Notes: generated from the letters alone by a model not told the origin. Shown: positions 9,023-19,270, counted from the stretch's first letter. The stretch: DNA of 44,150 bases from Planctomycetota bacterium (GCA_021324515.1 JAJPIY010000240.1:1-44150); one strand, 5' to 3'. Made by a program: numbers and translations.

Positions 9023-9850
9023 ATGAGCATTTTCAGCCGAGACGAATGTTTGCAACGTCTACGTAGCCAGGTAGCGGCCGGGAAGCCGATCATCGGCGGT
9101 GGGGCGGGCACAGGCTTGTCGGCCAAGTGTGCCGAGGCCGGCGGCATCGATTTGCTTATCATTTACAACTCGGGGCGCTTTCGCATGGCCGGCCGCGGCA
9201 GTCTCAGCGGCATGATGCCCTATGGCGACGCTAATCAGATCGTCATGGAAATGGCCCGCGAAGTGCTGCCGATCGTGCAGCGGACGCCGGTGTTGGCCGG
9301 CGTGTGCGGCACCGATCCGTTTCGCATCATGAAACGCTTCCTCCGCGAAGTGCAGGCGGCGGGTTTCAGCGGCGTGCAGAATTTTCCCACCGTCGGCCTC
9401 TTCGACGGCTCCTTTCGCCAAGGACTTGAAGAGACAGGCATGGGCTTCGATAAGGAAGTGGACATGATCGCCGCCGCCCGCGACATTGGCTTGCTGACGT
9501 GCCCCTACGTGTTCACCGAAGACGAGGCACGGGCGATGACCAAAGCAGGGGCCGACGTGCTCATTCCGCACATGGGCTTGACCACCAAGGGGACCATCGG
9601 GGCCAAGACCGCGCTGACCTTGGAACAAGCCGCCCAGCGCGTGCAGGCGCTCTGTGATGCCGCCAAGAGCATCAATCCCGATGTGTTGGTCCTCTGTCAC
9701 GGCGGGCCGATCGCTGAACCGGAGGATGCCGCTTACGTCCTCCGGCACACGCGCGGCGTCGTCGGCTTCTTTGGGGCTTCGAGCATCGAACGGCTGCCGA
9801 CCGAAATAGCGATCACAGAATGTGTGCGTCGTTTCAAGGCAATTGGATAA
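9023..9850 (+). CDS. Phosphoenolpyruvate hydrolase family (TIM-barrel) protein
   Basis: [84 protein letters not shown]-like ([13 protein letters not shown]); [12 protein letters not shown]. Confidence 0.8.
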   Translation: MSIFSRDECLQRLRSQVAAGKPIIGGGAGTGLSAKCAEAGGIDLLIIYNSGRFRMAGRGSLSGMMPYGDANQIVMEMAREVLPIVQRTPVLAGVCGTDPFRIMKRFLREVQAAGFSGVQNFPTVGLFDGSFRQGLEETGMGFDKEVDMIAAARDIGLLTCPYVFTEDEARAMTKAGADVLIPHMGLTTKGTIGAKTALTLEQAAQRVQALCDAAKSINPDVLVLCHGGPIAEPEDAAYVLRHTRGVVGFFGASSIERLPTEIAITECVRRFKAIG

Positions 9851-9859
9851 TTGGTGACC

Positions 9860-11182
9860 TTAATACCGGAAAATAATATCAAATGTCAGAGTGTAATCGT
9901 TGATTTCCTTCTGTTTGAGCAGCGGCCAGGTGATAGCGGCGCCGGCCTGGATGTGTTCGTTGAGCTTGAAACGCAGGCCGGGCGAAATGCCCAAGAAGTC
10001 GCGGCCGCCGACGTTCTTTGATCCGAAATTCACCAGGTCTAAACCCTCAAAACCAAAACCAGGGACGTTGGCGTTGCCGCCGACTGTATAATGGTACCAA
10101 CTCAATTCTAAAAAGGGGAAAAACATATTGGTGTTGGCGATATTATAGTCCCAGTGCAACATCATATAGTAAAATTGAGAGCGTTGCTTGGTCACGGAGA
10201 AATCATAACCCAACGTGCCCATCAAGTTGGTGCTGCCCCAGCCGCAGGGCAAGCAGAAATTCTTGGCCGCTGACAAATACGGCGCCAGTCCCAGTGTGCC
10301 GGTGTTCTGAAATACTTTCGGCGAACCGGCAGGGATTTGAAAGATCAAACCGCCGGCCATCACGGTCTTCCACTCTTCGGAGCGCAAAAAGGTGTATTTA
10401 GGGCCTAGCTCGATCTGAGCGAAACCGGTGTTCTCACTGAACTTGCCCGGCGGTCCGGCGCTGGGATTGAAAGGGTTCAGGGTGATAAAACCCAGCTCGT
10501 TTATGGTCAGCGACAGGCGCTCGGTGACGGCCAAACGTGCTTGCAAGCCGTAGAATTCCTCATTTCCGCCTCGGAAAATCGGGTTCGAGCGCGGGGCCCC
10601 GGCGTAGATGAAGAGCGGTTTCAGTTCCGTCAGCGCCCGCGGGTCCTCGAAGAGAAAGGGATTGGTGACGGGCGAGGCGAAATAGTCGAAAGCATGATCG
10701 CTCTGGAGGAGACAGCGCCCCGTCGCGCTGGCGTCTTCACCGCCTCCGCCCATGATCCATTCCTTACAGCGGTCCCAGAACGAATGCTGCAACGGCTTAT
10801 CGATGACCACGCCTTGGTTCAAAGGCACGTCGCCCGGCGGGGGCGGCGGCGGCACCGGCCCGGAGGCGGGCGGGGCCGGCTCGGGCGGTTGGAGGACCGT
10901 GTGGACCGTAGGGGGCGGCGGATCGGGCGGCGGCGCATTGGTCGGCTCTTGGAACGATACCGGCGCCAGGGAGGAGTGGCTCAGCTCCCGTAGCGGGCGA
11001 GCACGGGCGCTATTGTCCAACGCGCGGGGGCATTCAAGAATGACGACTGGGCCGGGACCGGCTTCGGGAGAAGCCACCGGAATTGTGTTCACGGCCTGCC
11101 ACGGATCGTCCTCGGCGGCAGCGGCCAGAGACGACAACAACACGGCCAAGGTTGCGACCCACCACGGGCTTCGCTTGGTCAT
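9860..11182 (-). CDS. Probable outer-membrane beta-barrel protein with a Pro-rich N-terminal linker
   Basis: Signal peptide MTKRSPWWVATLAVLLSSLAAAAED; Pro-rich PPPDPPPPTVHTVLQPPEPAPPASGPVPPPPPPGD; amphipathic strands; C-terminus YTLTFDIIFRY ends in an aromatic residue. Confidence 0.65.
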   Translation of the reverse strand: MTKRSPWWVATLAVLLSSLAAAAEDDPWQAVNTIPVASPEAGPGPVVILECPRALDNSARARPLRELSHSSLAPVSFQEPTNAPPPDPPPPTVHTVLQPPEPAPPASGPVPPPPPPGDVPLNQGVVIDKPLQHSFWDRCKEWIMGGGGEDASATGRCLLQSDHAFDYFASPVTNPFLFEDPRALTELKPLFIYAGAPRSNPIFRGGNEEFYGLQARLAVTERLSLTINELGFITLNPFNPSAGPPGKFSENTGFAQIELGPKYTFLRSEEWKTVMAGGLIFQIPAGSPKVFQNTGTLGLAPYLSAAKNFCLPCGWGSTNLMGTLGYDFSVTKQRSQFYYMMLHWDYNIANTNMFFPFLELSWYHYTVGGNANVPGFGFEGLDLVNFGSKNVGGRDFLGISPGLRFKLNEHIQAGAAITWPLLKQKEINDYTLTFDIIFRY

Positions 11183-11367
11183 GGTCCCACCCTCTCATCC
11201 TTGAGGCCTCTCACGTTTCGGGTGCTTCCTTGCGCGCGCCGGTCCTTGATTCCATCTTTTCTTCGGCGCCGCCGCTACACGTTCCTCCCAAGAATCAAGG
11301 ATTGAAGATCGAGGAAGGAGGATTGAAAGCCGCAATTTGGTTACAATCCTCAATCCTCAATCTCCCA

Positions 11368-12696
11368 TTATCCCAGCGACTGCCAACCGTCGCCGAGCAA
11401 CTCTCGTTTGCTGAGGACCGGCGGAGGGTCTGTCTGCGTCTGCGGCGGCGGCGCCGGAGAAGGCGGGGGCGACGGGGCGGGGGATGGAGATGGGCTGGGC
11501 GGCGGCGTCAAGGGATTGATATTCGGCCCCGACGGTATCACTAAACCGAAATCGTAGGACATCGCATCGCCGCCCTCGGGCAGCGCCAGCAGTATTTGAT
11601 TGCCGGACACTACGCCGCCGTAGTTGCCCGCTGTCACCGCACCCGCTGTATATCCCGCCGGGATCGGCTGATCGGTCACCGCATAGATACCAGGCTGCAA
11701 GTTGGTGAAGCTGTAATGACCGTTGGCATCCGTAGTAGCGGTCTCCGAGACCTGCTGCTGGGTGAGTGTCACGCCGGTCAACGTCACCGTCACATTGCTG
11801 ACCCCGGGATCCCCCAGAGCATAAGGGGCCGTCTGGTTGGGGGCCACATACACAATGCCATTGATGGCAGCCGGGCCGGTTGGTGTCGTGTTGCAGTCGC
11901 AGTCGCAGTCGCAGGTGCAAGGCGGCGGACTCGGCGGTGGACTTGCCGGCGGCACAGGCGGCGGGGCCGGCGGCGGCGCGGGCGTGTAGGTGTAAATCAC
12001 CGTCACCGTCCCTGAACCTTGTGAAGAGATATGGACTTGTTCGTTGCCTGAGCCGGACACCGTCGAGGACGATTGCGCTGTCTCGGTCAAGGACACATTG
12101 CCATTACCCTCCCAGGCCGACAGATTGTTTGTCAGCGTGATCGTTTGCTGCGCCGACGCCGACTGTTCGCCGAAGTCGTGCCCACTGGAGCCGCCGTAGT
12201 CAAGGACGCCGTCGTAGGCGGACAGCTGGGTGCTGTTGTCGGTAATCGAAGGAGTGACCGATAGCAACGTGCCGCCTGGCCCTTGCAGTGAAAGGTTGCC
12301 GTTGACCTGAGCGTTCACTGTGGCTGGTGCAGCATCGAGGTTCTCAACCTTGACATCGCTGGTGAGCGTGCCATTGAGGATAATCTGGACACTATCGAGA
12401 GTACCTAACGCAGGATTGAATTGGGCTACCGATTGCGTCTGGCTGGCGCCGGTGGTGAACGGGGTGAAAGCGGCCGATACTTGCTGGGTCTGGACCGCCG
12501 TGGAATTGGTCGTGGTAGTTGCGTTCGCGTTCAGGCTGTTATAGCCGGTGCCGAGCAGCGATTGCAAGCTGCCGGTAGTACTGGGCAGCCAACGCTCTTC
12601 CAGCGCCTCAAGAGTGGGCGTCACGTGATGCCTGGTTTTCCAGTGAACAGCGGGGCGTTTGGATCGGCTCAGCAGTCGAAACCAAGAAGCAAACAT
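11368..12696 (-). CDS. Surface/secreted protein with LEPR-XLL-like N-terminal motif, anchor-type beta domain, Pro/Cys-Asp linker and SdrD-B-like domain
   Basis: HHVTPTLEALEERWLPSTTGS; ALGTLDSVQIILNGTLTSDVKVENLDAAPATVNAQVNG; PPPCTCDCDCDCNTTP; GVSNVTVTLTGVTLTQQQVSETATTDANGHYSFTNLQPGIYAVTDQ (SdrD-B-like). Confidence 0.7.
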   Translation of the reverse strand: MFASWFRLLSRSKRPAVHWKTRHHVTPTLEALEERWLPSTTGSLQSLLGTGYNSLNANATTTTNSTAVQTQQVSAAFTPFTTGASQTQSVAQFNPALGTLDSVQIILNGTLTSDVKVENLDAAPATVNAQVNGNLSLQGPGGTLLSVTPSITDNSTQLSAYDGVLDYGGSSGHDFGEQSASAQQTITLTNNLSAWEGNGNVSLTETAQSSSTVSGSGNEQVHISSQGSGTVTVIYTYTPAPPPAPPPVPPASPPPSPPPCTCDCDCDCNTTPTGPAAINGIVYVAPNQTAPYALGDPGVSNVTVTLTGVTLTQQQVSETATTDANGHYSFTNLQPGIYAVTDQPIPAGYTAGAVTAGNYGGVVSGNQILLALPEGGDAMSYDFGLVIPSGPNINPLTPPPSPSPSPAPSPPPSPAPPPQTQTDPPPVLSKRELLGDGWQSLG

Positions 12697-12750
12697 AGCG
12701 AGAAAGCCCTCCTGGCAAGGTGTAAAAACGACTGTTCGCCCCACTGCCGC

Positions 12751-12773
12751 CCGGCAAGGGATGCCCTTGCCGG
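12751..12773. terminator. Perfect short hairpin ccggcaaggg-atg-cccttgccgg upstream of the 12696 start
   Basis: 10-bp arms, 3-nt loop; direct reading. Confidence 0.4.
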
Positions 12774-12930
12774 TGCGGCAAGCGGGTGGGGGTCTGGAGG
12801 TGCAAAATCAAGGTGCGTCTCAATCAGCCTTGTTTTCATCGGCCTGACCGGCGATGGGTAATGAGAAGATACAAGACAGCGAGGGCACGCGAGGCAAGAA
12901 GTGTAGCGGTGGCGCCGGCGGTAACGAGAA

Positions 12931-12991
12931 AGCTGCTTGCGCCCTCGACCCTGCCCCCAATTGGGGAGGCGAACAGAGAGCGCAAGCAGCT
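12931..12991 (-). terminator. Nested hairpin just downstream of the BBP7-like gene; candidate terminator
   Basis: Arms AGCTGCTTGCGC (12931-12942) and GCGCAAGCAGCT (12980-12991) are perfect reverse complements. Inner ccccaattgggg at 12955-12966. About 25 bp past the stop of the minus-strand gene ending at 13016. Confidence 0.5.
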
Positions 12992-13015
12992 AAAGAGATT
13001 GAAATACGCTTTTTA

Positions 13016-14815
13016 TCACCAGCGAATATCGAGGCCCAACGTGAGGCCCTGTGCCCAGAAATTGGAGCCGTTGAAACTGAAGGCCGGCCGATTAGGACCG
13101 CCGGCAACCACAGGTGGGATCAGGTTGGGATTGACGACCGGGTCGATCTGCTCGCCGGGCCGAACTACGCTACTCCAGAACAAGAAATTGTAGCCGACGA
13201 AGCCGCGTATGTGGTTGGTGAACTGATAGCCGAGGTTAACGCCGATTTCTTCGACAAAGCTCACCATGCTGTGGGTGTGCGGCCCGATGTTCGACGACAA
13301 GGCCAGCAGACCGCCTGGCGAGGTCGTGGGGAGGACGCCCGGCGCTGCAGAGGTGGTGGAGCCGGCAATGTTCACGAACTGTTGCGTACCGCCCAGAGCG
13401 ATCCCCTCGCGCACATTGATGCTCCAGCGGCCCAAGCGGTATTCTCCGATAACGCCGATCTGTCCACCGTTGAACAAGTTAGTCGTGCCGAAGCGATCAT
13501 GCACGAGAAAGGTCGCGCCGGCCGGCAGTGACTGGTTGGCCGAACGGTAGATGGCCAGGTTCTCGGTCATGGACAACCCTTCGTTCAGCCCCAACAGGCG
13601 CCAACCAACGAAGCCGTCGATGAACCAGTTGCAGCCGCAGCAGAGGTTGCGGCGCAGGTTGGCTTCGGCGCCATAGAGAAAGAAGGTGTTGACGGCGGTA
13701 AAGGTGCCGGCCAAGCCGGTGGGTGCGGCCACGGCCTCAACATCTTGAGTGCCGGTCAGGGCATTGAAGAATGGACGGGCCAAAAGCGGTACGCCCATCG
13801 ACGAGGCCGTAAAGGTATTGGCATTGCCGCCGAGGAAGAAACCGCCAAGGTCCAATCCCAAACCGTGGTTGTCATTAAACCAGTACCCCCCCCGCAGCCT
13901 GAACCCGGAGTAGGGGTTATTGTTGTAGCCGGTGCCGCCAAACAAGACCTGGGTACCTGGCTGGCCGAGCGCGCCCGGCACGGCATCGACGACCGAACCG
14001 CTGGTCAACAAGGGAGGCAGCATTTGCCCTTTGATGAACCACAGCAAGTATTCGGCCGAGCCATACCAGCGGTTGCCGAAGCAGCAGTCGTTGCCGCAAC
14101 AGCCGCTCCAACATCCACAGCAGCCCTCGCAGCAAGTGGCATCGCAACAACCCGGGGCGCAACAACAACCCGGGGCGCAACAATCATTGCCGCAGCAGCC
14201 GCCGTCCCCGAGGGGAGTGTCCATCGGCCCGGAAACGACTCCCGGCGTAACAACCGTCCCCGGCGTGGTAGTGCTCCCCGGAGGAGAAACGATGGTCCCT
14301 CCTGGCAGACCGGCGTCCACGCCGAAGCTGGTGCCAGGCTGCGTGTTGGGCGTTGGGACCAATGGCGCCGACAAAGCGTCTTGCGACGCCGGCGCCGAGA
14401 CCGGCGGTTGCCGCCATGAGTACGGCACGTCCGGCGGCGGTGCGTTGAGGATCGGCGCAGGCATCGGCAGAGAAGAACTGCTGCCGGCGGGGCCGACCGG
14501 CATCGGCCGACCAAGCGGGAAGCTGCCGCCAGGGCTGAGGGCAAAGGCATCTTCACCGCGGTTGGCAAATAAGCCGGTGGGCTGAATTTTCTGATCGACC
14601 ACGGGACGCTCGTCGCGCAAAGGGATGGGCCGATCCAAACAGACTGCCGGCGCCGCTTCCGGCCCTTCTCGTGGTGGAGCTTTCGGCGACGGCATCTCCA
14701 CGGGCGGATAGGGTTCAATAACGGGGGCCGCCGTCTCTGCCCCAAGGAACGTGCATTGCCCCAGCACCACAACGCCCAGTGACAGGGCCAGACTACGAAG
14801 CCATCGCTGTCTCAT
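13016..14815 (-). CDS. BBP7-family outer-membrane beta-barrel protein with a Cys-rich segment
   Basis: Signal MRQRWLRSLALSLGVVVLGQCTFLGAETA; NRWYGSAEYLLWFIKGQMLPPLLTSG; FRLRGGYWFNDNHGLGLDLGGFFLG; VRPGEQIDPVVNPNLIPP; C-terminal LTLGLDIRW. Confidence 0.85.
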   Translation of the reverse strand: MRQRWLRSLALSLGVVVLGQCTFLGAETAAPVIEPYPPVEMPSPKAPPREGPEAAPAVCLDRPIPLRDERPVVDQKIQPTGLFANRGEDAFALSPGGSFPLGRPMPVGPAGSSSSLPMPAPILNAPPPDVPYSWRQPPVSAPASQDALSAPLVPTPNTQPGTSFGVDAGLPGGTIVSPPGSTTTPGTVVTPGVVSGPMDTPLGDGGCCGNDCCAPGCCCAPGCCDATCCEGCCGCWSGCCGNDCCFGNRWYGSAEYLLWFIKGQMLPPLLTSGSVVDAVPGALGQPGTQVLFGGTGYNNNPYSGFRLRGGYWFNDNHGLGLDLGGFFLGGNANTFTASSMGVPLLARPFFNALTGTQDVEAVAAPTGLAGTFTAVNTFFLYGAEANLRRNLCCGCNWFIDGFVGWRLLGLNEGLSMTENLAIYRSANQSLPAGATFLVHDRFGTTNLFNGGQIGVIGEYRLGRWSINVREGIALGGTQQFVNIAGSTTSAAPGVLPTTSPGGLLALSSNIGPHTHSMVSFVEEIGVNLGYQFTNHIRGFVGYNFLFWSSVVRPGEQIDPVVNPNLIPPVVAGGPNRPAFSFNGSNFWAQGLTLGLDIRW

Positions 14816-15149
14816 GCCAGTGGTCCTCCCTGACTCGGCTGCAAGCTCCCCGCTGCCTGGACGCGGTCGAGACCGCGACGATGGGACCGACTTTCGCCGG
14901 TCAAGGGGGAGAAACGGAATCAAATCCTGTTGCATCCTGCCGGTTGTTATCCAGTCTCCCAGCTTATGAATTCGGTTGCCGCCCTCTCCGGCGAACAGCC
15001 CGACTGGCCCTCTTGGCCAAACGCCGCCTTACCTGGCTAACCCCGTTCCGCACAGCCGGCAAGGTTTACCCCAATACCGCTGTCCGCCGCGCCCCAAGAA
15101 ACGCCCTTGCGGGCGCAGCGGATGGGTGCATGAACAGGTGGAGAAATGG

Positions 15150-16769
15150 TTACTCCAGCCCCGCCCCGCGCAGTTTACGCTTCGCCGCTTGGGCCAGCTT
15201 CGTCCGCGGCGAACGTTTCACCAGCAAACGCAGCACTTTCCCGCCGAATTGTTTTTGCTGTCCGGCCTGCTCTGCAAAGTGAAACCCCAGATAGTACAGA
15301 TCTTCTGGACTCAGCCATTTGATCTTTTCTAACGCCGCTGACAATTCCGCCTCGTAGCCTTGGCAAAGCGTGGCGAACTGTTGCAAGCACGGGTCGCTCG
15401 CCCGCGCTTCCGGCGCCAAATCGTGGGGAGATACTTTCAATCCACAGCATGCCAACTCCAGACGGATCGGAAACCCGCTCGATGGATCGCGGAGCAAGAG
15501 CCGCAAGTACAGCAGGGCGGTTTCATAGGCTTTTTTCTTGCGCCAGTAAAGCGCTCGATCTTCGAGGCGCTGGCGCAGCTCGGTCGCATCTGCTTCGCGG
15601 AGCAGAAACAGAAGTGCATCAGCGCGACGGTCGTTGGATTCAAGATAATCACAGACTTGCGCAAACACCTGTTCCCGCCATTCTGCTGGGTAGGTACGGA
15701 CGAACGGCGCTTGTGCCCGCGCCAACATCCACGCTCTGTCCGGCGAATCTGCTTCCAGCAGGGCCGTCGTCAGTGCTTTCCGCCCCTGTTTCAATTGGGT
15801 CAGCCGCGCCAAGGCGCTGTCGCGCAGCGAACGATCGGGGTGCTGGATCTGTTGCAAAAGCGCTTTGGCCACTTCTGCCGTGTCGCGGTCGCCGATTTTA
15901 TCCAGGGCCAGTTTGCGCACCGCCACGTCGGATGCTTGCAACAGCGTTAGCCATTCTGGCACCGTCCGTTCACTGACCGGCAGGTCTTTGAGGAGCACCA
16001 GCGCCGGCGCCGCCAGACGGAAATCGCTGTCGGCGGCGCAAGCGAACAGCCGTTTAAGCTGTTCTTTGGTGGGCGACGTGGCCCATTTGCCCAGCGCCTG
16101 TAACGCCGCCGTGCGCACCTCCAGCGGATAGGGCGGTACAATGCGTTCCCACAACACTGCTTCGGTGTGCGGATCATCCAGCGCAGCTAGCACGCGCAGC
16201 ACAACTACTTCCGTAGACGCACTTAACGGCTCCTTTTTATTGCTTATTAGCGCTAACAATTGGTCCGCAAGCGCCTTGCGATGCGCCGGTGTCAATGCTG
16301 GCACTTGGGCCAACAGGGAGCGACCGGCAGCCTCCACTACTCCTGGATCGCGGTCAAGCAGCACGGCAACAGCAGCGGTTTCCGCACTGGCCGTACCTGC
16401 CGCTGCCAGTGCCGAAGCGATATAACGCCGCAGGCCCGGCGCTACTTTAGGCATCAGCTCTTGTAAGGCGCGCGTGCCTTTGGCCCCCAGCTTCGCCGCC
16501 GCCTGGGCGGCTTGCTCCGCCTCTTCGCCTCCCTCCTGGATGCGCTCCAGCAAGTGCGGCAGCGCCGCCTCGATGCGCAGCTTGCCTACTGCTTGGATAA
16601 CGTGCATCCGGAGCCGCGCTTCGCTGGCTTTCAATGCCTCGCAGAACACTCGCGCCAATTCAGCGTCTTTACCGCCGATCTCGCTAAGTACCAAAACGGC
16701 GGCGCAGCGCACCTCCAGCGGCTGATCCGGATGCAGCAACCGGAGAACCTTCTTGGTCGTATCGGTCAT
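15150..16769 (-). CDS. HEAT-repeat domain protein
   Basis: Repeated helical units: HPDQPLEVRCAAVLVLSEIGGKDAE, RLRMHVIQAVGKLRIEAALPHLLERI, YPLEVRTAALQALGKW. Confidence 0.75.
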   Translation of the reverse strand: MTDTTKKVLRLLHPDQPLEVRCAAVLVLSEIGGKDAELARVFCEALKASEARLRMHVIQAVGKLRIEAALPHLLERIQEGGEEAEQAAQAAAKLGAKGTRALQELMPKVAPGLRRYIASALAAAGTASAETAAVAVLLDRDPGVVEAAGRSLLAQVPALTPAHRKALADQLLALISNKKEPLSASTEVVVLRVLAALDDPHTEAVLWERIVPPYPLEVRTAALQALGKWATSPTKEQLKRLFACAADSDFRLAAPALVLLKDLPVSERTVPEWLTLLQASDVAVRKLALDKIGDRDTAEVAKALLQQIQHPDRSLRDSALARLTQLKQGRKALTTALLEADSPDRAWMLARAQAPFVRTYPAEWREQVFAQVCDYLESNDRRADALLFLLREADATELRQRLEDRALYWRKKKAYETALLYLRLLLRDPSSGFPIRLELACCGLKVSPHDLAPEARASDPCLQQFATLCQGYEAELSAALEKIKWLSPEDLYYLGFHFAEQAGQQKQFGGKVLRLLVKRSPRTKLAQAAKRKLRGAGLE

Positions 16770-17059
16770 GGCCTTCCCATTGTTTGCACATATTGGTCCC
16801 TGCTCGCAGTTGATTCTATGGCCTTTGCCTTGGAAAAAGTGCCCTCTTGTGGATAGTTTGGCGACTCATGCCGTCCGGCCTTCGGCTGAATCTGATAGAG
16901 CAGAAGAATCAAAAAATGAAAAAATGATAAAATTATGTGGATAAGAAAAAATATTGCGACTCCCTCTCCCTGACAGTTAGAATCAAAACCTCAAAGGAGA
17001 TCGGTCCCACAGGAAGTTTGGGAGGCTGTTCGCATTGGCCGTAGATTCGGACGACTATC

Positions 17060-17878
17060 ATGGCGGAATGCTCGCCTTCCTTGCCCGACCGTTTGCGAGC
17101 CGTTGATTTCGGCTCGGCGCTGGCCTTTCTTTGTTTCAGCGTAGCGCTGTTGTTCACCTCGTTCTATTCGTTAGGCCCCTACATCAAGCCCCTTGCCGGT
17201 CTGGGATTGCTAAGTGGGCTGCTGGGCGGTGTTGTGCCGGCGCTCTGGCGAAAAAAGAATGCCATCCTCCCTTTGTTTATGGTGATCTTGTGTCTACTTG
17301 GGCTGCTTTTTTTAGGGAGTTGGCCAAGTTTTTCTCCTCCGTCTCCCACGCTGCTGAGGATCCCCCTCAAGCAAAACGGGATGGCTGCTTACCAGCCCGT
17401 CGGCGAGGAGGATTGGGTAGATGCTTCCGCCAACGCCCTGAAACGCGGCGACGTGCGCGTAGAAATCGTCTCGGCCCAGATCGGCCCGGTGGAGTTGAAA
17501 ACGAAGTCATCGACCAGGAGATCAGCAGAACGCTTTCTTACCATCCGGTTGCGGGTCAGCTACGAAGGGATTGTTTTTCAACAGACTCCCTATGAGCCGT
17601 GGGCCGATCTTGTGGATTCACCCTCCAAGCATTCGCCGACCCTGACCGATGACCAGGGGCGCACCTATGCCCAGAAGACGTTCGCTCCCAACTGGAAAGT
17701 GGTCGGCCGGGCGGATAGCGATGCGCTCAATCCAGGGCACCAGGTGAAAGAAGTGCTGGTTTATCCGGTCCCATCGGGCAACGTGGGCTATCTGCGGCTG
17801 ATGTTGCCGGCCTCGGCTTTCGGCTTGGCCGGTGTGTTTCGTTTTCAAATCCCCCGGAGCATGATCGCTGGCTTGTAA
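17060..17878 (+). CDS. Membrane-anchored hypothetical protein with a C-terminal beta-rich (DUF4352-like) region
   Basis: Three hydrophobic segments at the N-terminus, then DVRVEIVSAQIGPVEL...RFLTIRLRVSYEG...DDQGRTYAQ...KEVLVYPVPS. Confidence 0.6.
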   Translation: MAECSPSLPDRLRAVDFGSALAFLCFSVALLFTSFYSLGPYIKPLAGLGLLSGLLGGVVPALWRKKNAILPLFMVILCLLGLLFLGSWPSFSPPSPTLLRIPLKQNGMAAYQPVGEEDWVDASANALKRGDVRVEIVSAQIGPVELKTKSSTRRSAERFLTIRLRVSYEGIVFQQTPYEPWADLVDSPSKHSPTLTDDQGRTYAQKTFAPNWKVVGRADSDALNPGHQVKEVLVYPVPSGNVGYLRLMLPASAFGLAGVFRFQIPRSMIAGL

Positions 17879-17908
17879 AGGCGGCGGTCCCTGATTGCGA
17901 GGCATGTC

Positions 17909-18823
17909 GTGCAAACGCAAAAGACGACAACAATGCGGCGCGGTGGTTTCACTCTTATCGAATTGCTCGTGGTCATTGGCATCATCTCGCTCTTGGCGGC
18001 GCTCTTGCTGCCTGCGGTACAGAAAGTGCGCGAGGCCGCCAGCCGCGCCAGTTGCAGCAATAATCTGCACCAGATCGGTCTCGCTTTCATCATGTACCAT
18101 GACAACTATAGCAACCTGCCGCCCAACCGGCTCAGCGACTTGCACGCTACATGGGCCGTCCTGATCCTGCCTTATGTCGAACAAAGCAACCTGTACGCTC
18201 AGTGGGATCTCGTTAAGGTCTATTACGATCAGTCCGACCTGGCCCGGTTGACGCCGGTGCCGACCTACTTTTGTCCTTCGCGACGCACCGCGCAAACCGC
18301 TCCCGGACACAGCATCTCAGGAGACCAAAACGACGACATCGGCCCGACGCTAGGGCCGTTCGTGCCGGGGGCGCTGGGTGATTATGCCACTTGCACCGGC
18401 ACAGATAACTGCGATGGCTGCGACTGCGACGGCCACGTTTATAATGGCGCCTTCCGCGCCGCCATGAACCAATATGGCCAAATGCTCGGCTACCTGTCCT
18501 TTACGGACATTCGGGATGGTCTTAGCAATACCCTTTTCGCAGGCGATAAGCACGTCCATATCCAATACTTCGGTTGCGGCGTGCTCGATTGCTCGCTGTA
18601 CAACGGTGACTACTGGATGTGTTCCAGCCGCTCGGTCGGGCCGAATTATCCCATCGCCCAGAAACCGACTGATACCGTCATCGGCTTCGGCGGCTATCAC
18701 ACAGGCGTCTGTCAATTTCTTTTCGGCGACGGCAGCGTCCGTGCCCTGGCCAACAATGCAGATCCCAACACCCTTGCCCTGTTGGCAAACATTTCGGACG
18801 GACAAGCCATTCCGGAGCTTTGA
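17909..18823 (+). CDS. DUF1559 domain protein with type IV prepilin-like N-terminus
   Basis: [52 protein letters not shown]-terminal [11 protein letters not shown]. Start at GTG 17909 or ATG 17933. Confidence 0.93.
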   Translation: MQTQKTTTMRRGGFTLIELLVVIGIISLLAALLLPAVQKVREAASRASCSNNLHQIGLAFIMYHDNYSNLPPNRLSDLHATWAVLILPYVEQSNLYAQWDLVKVYYDQSDLARLTPVPTYFCPSRRTAQTAPGHSISGDQNDDIGPTLGPFVPGALGDYATCTGTDNCDGCDCDGHVYNGAFRAAMNQYGQMLGYLSFTDIRDGLSNTLFAGDKHVHIQYFGCGVLDCSLYNGDYWMCSSRSVGPNYPIAQKPTDTVIGFGGYHTGVCQFLFGDGSVRALANNADPNTLALLANISDGQAIPEL

Positions 18824-18874
18824 TTCGCACCAACAGGGTTGTCGCGCTGTGTCCACGCCGCTATCGTGGCGTAC

Positions 18875-19270
18875 ATGAAACCCGATCTTTTCCCTCCCAG
18901 CCGCCGGGCCGTTTCACGCATCGCCTCGTTTCGCCATGCCTTCGCCGGCTGGTGGTATGTGCTGCGCACGCAACACAACGCCTGGATTCATGCTGTCGCT
19001 TCCGTCGTTATCCTCGGGGTGGCTTTGTGGGCGGGCTTGGAACGCATCGAGTGGGCGATCCTTATCCTGACCGTTGCCCTGGTATGGGTGGCCGAGTTCG
19101 TCAATACCGCCGTCGAAACGTTGGTCGATCTCTTGTCGCCGGAACTTCATCCCTTAGCCAAGATTGCCAAAGATATTGCGGCCGCATCGGTGCTGATCGC
19201 GGCGCTGGCTGCAGTTGTGGTTGGACTGTTCGTGCTAGGGCCGAAGCTGTGGAGATACCTGTCAGGATAG
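18875..19270 (+). CDS. dgkA: Diacylglycerol kinase / undecaprenol kinase
   Basis: SFRHAFAGWWYVLRTQHNAWIHAVASVVI...EWAILILTVALVWVAEFVNTAVETLVDLLSPELHPLAKIAKDIAAASVLI. Confidence 0.9.
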   Translation: MKPDLFPPSRRAVSRIASFRHAFAGWWYVLRTQHNAWIHAVASVVILGVALWAGLERIEWAILILTVALVWVAEFVNTAVETLVDLLSPELHPLAKIAKDIAAASVLIAALAAVVVGLFVLGPKLWRYLSG

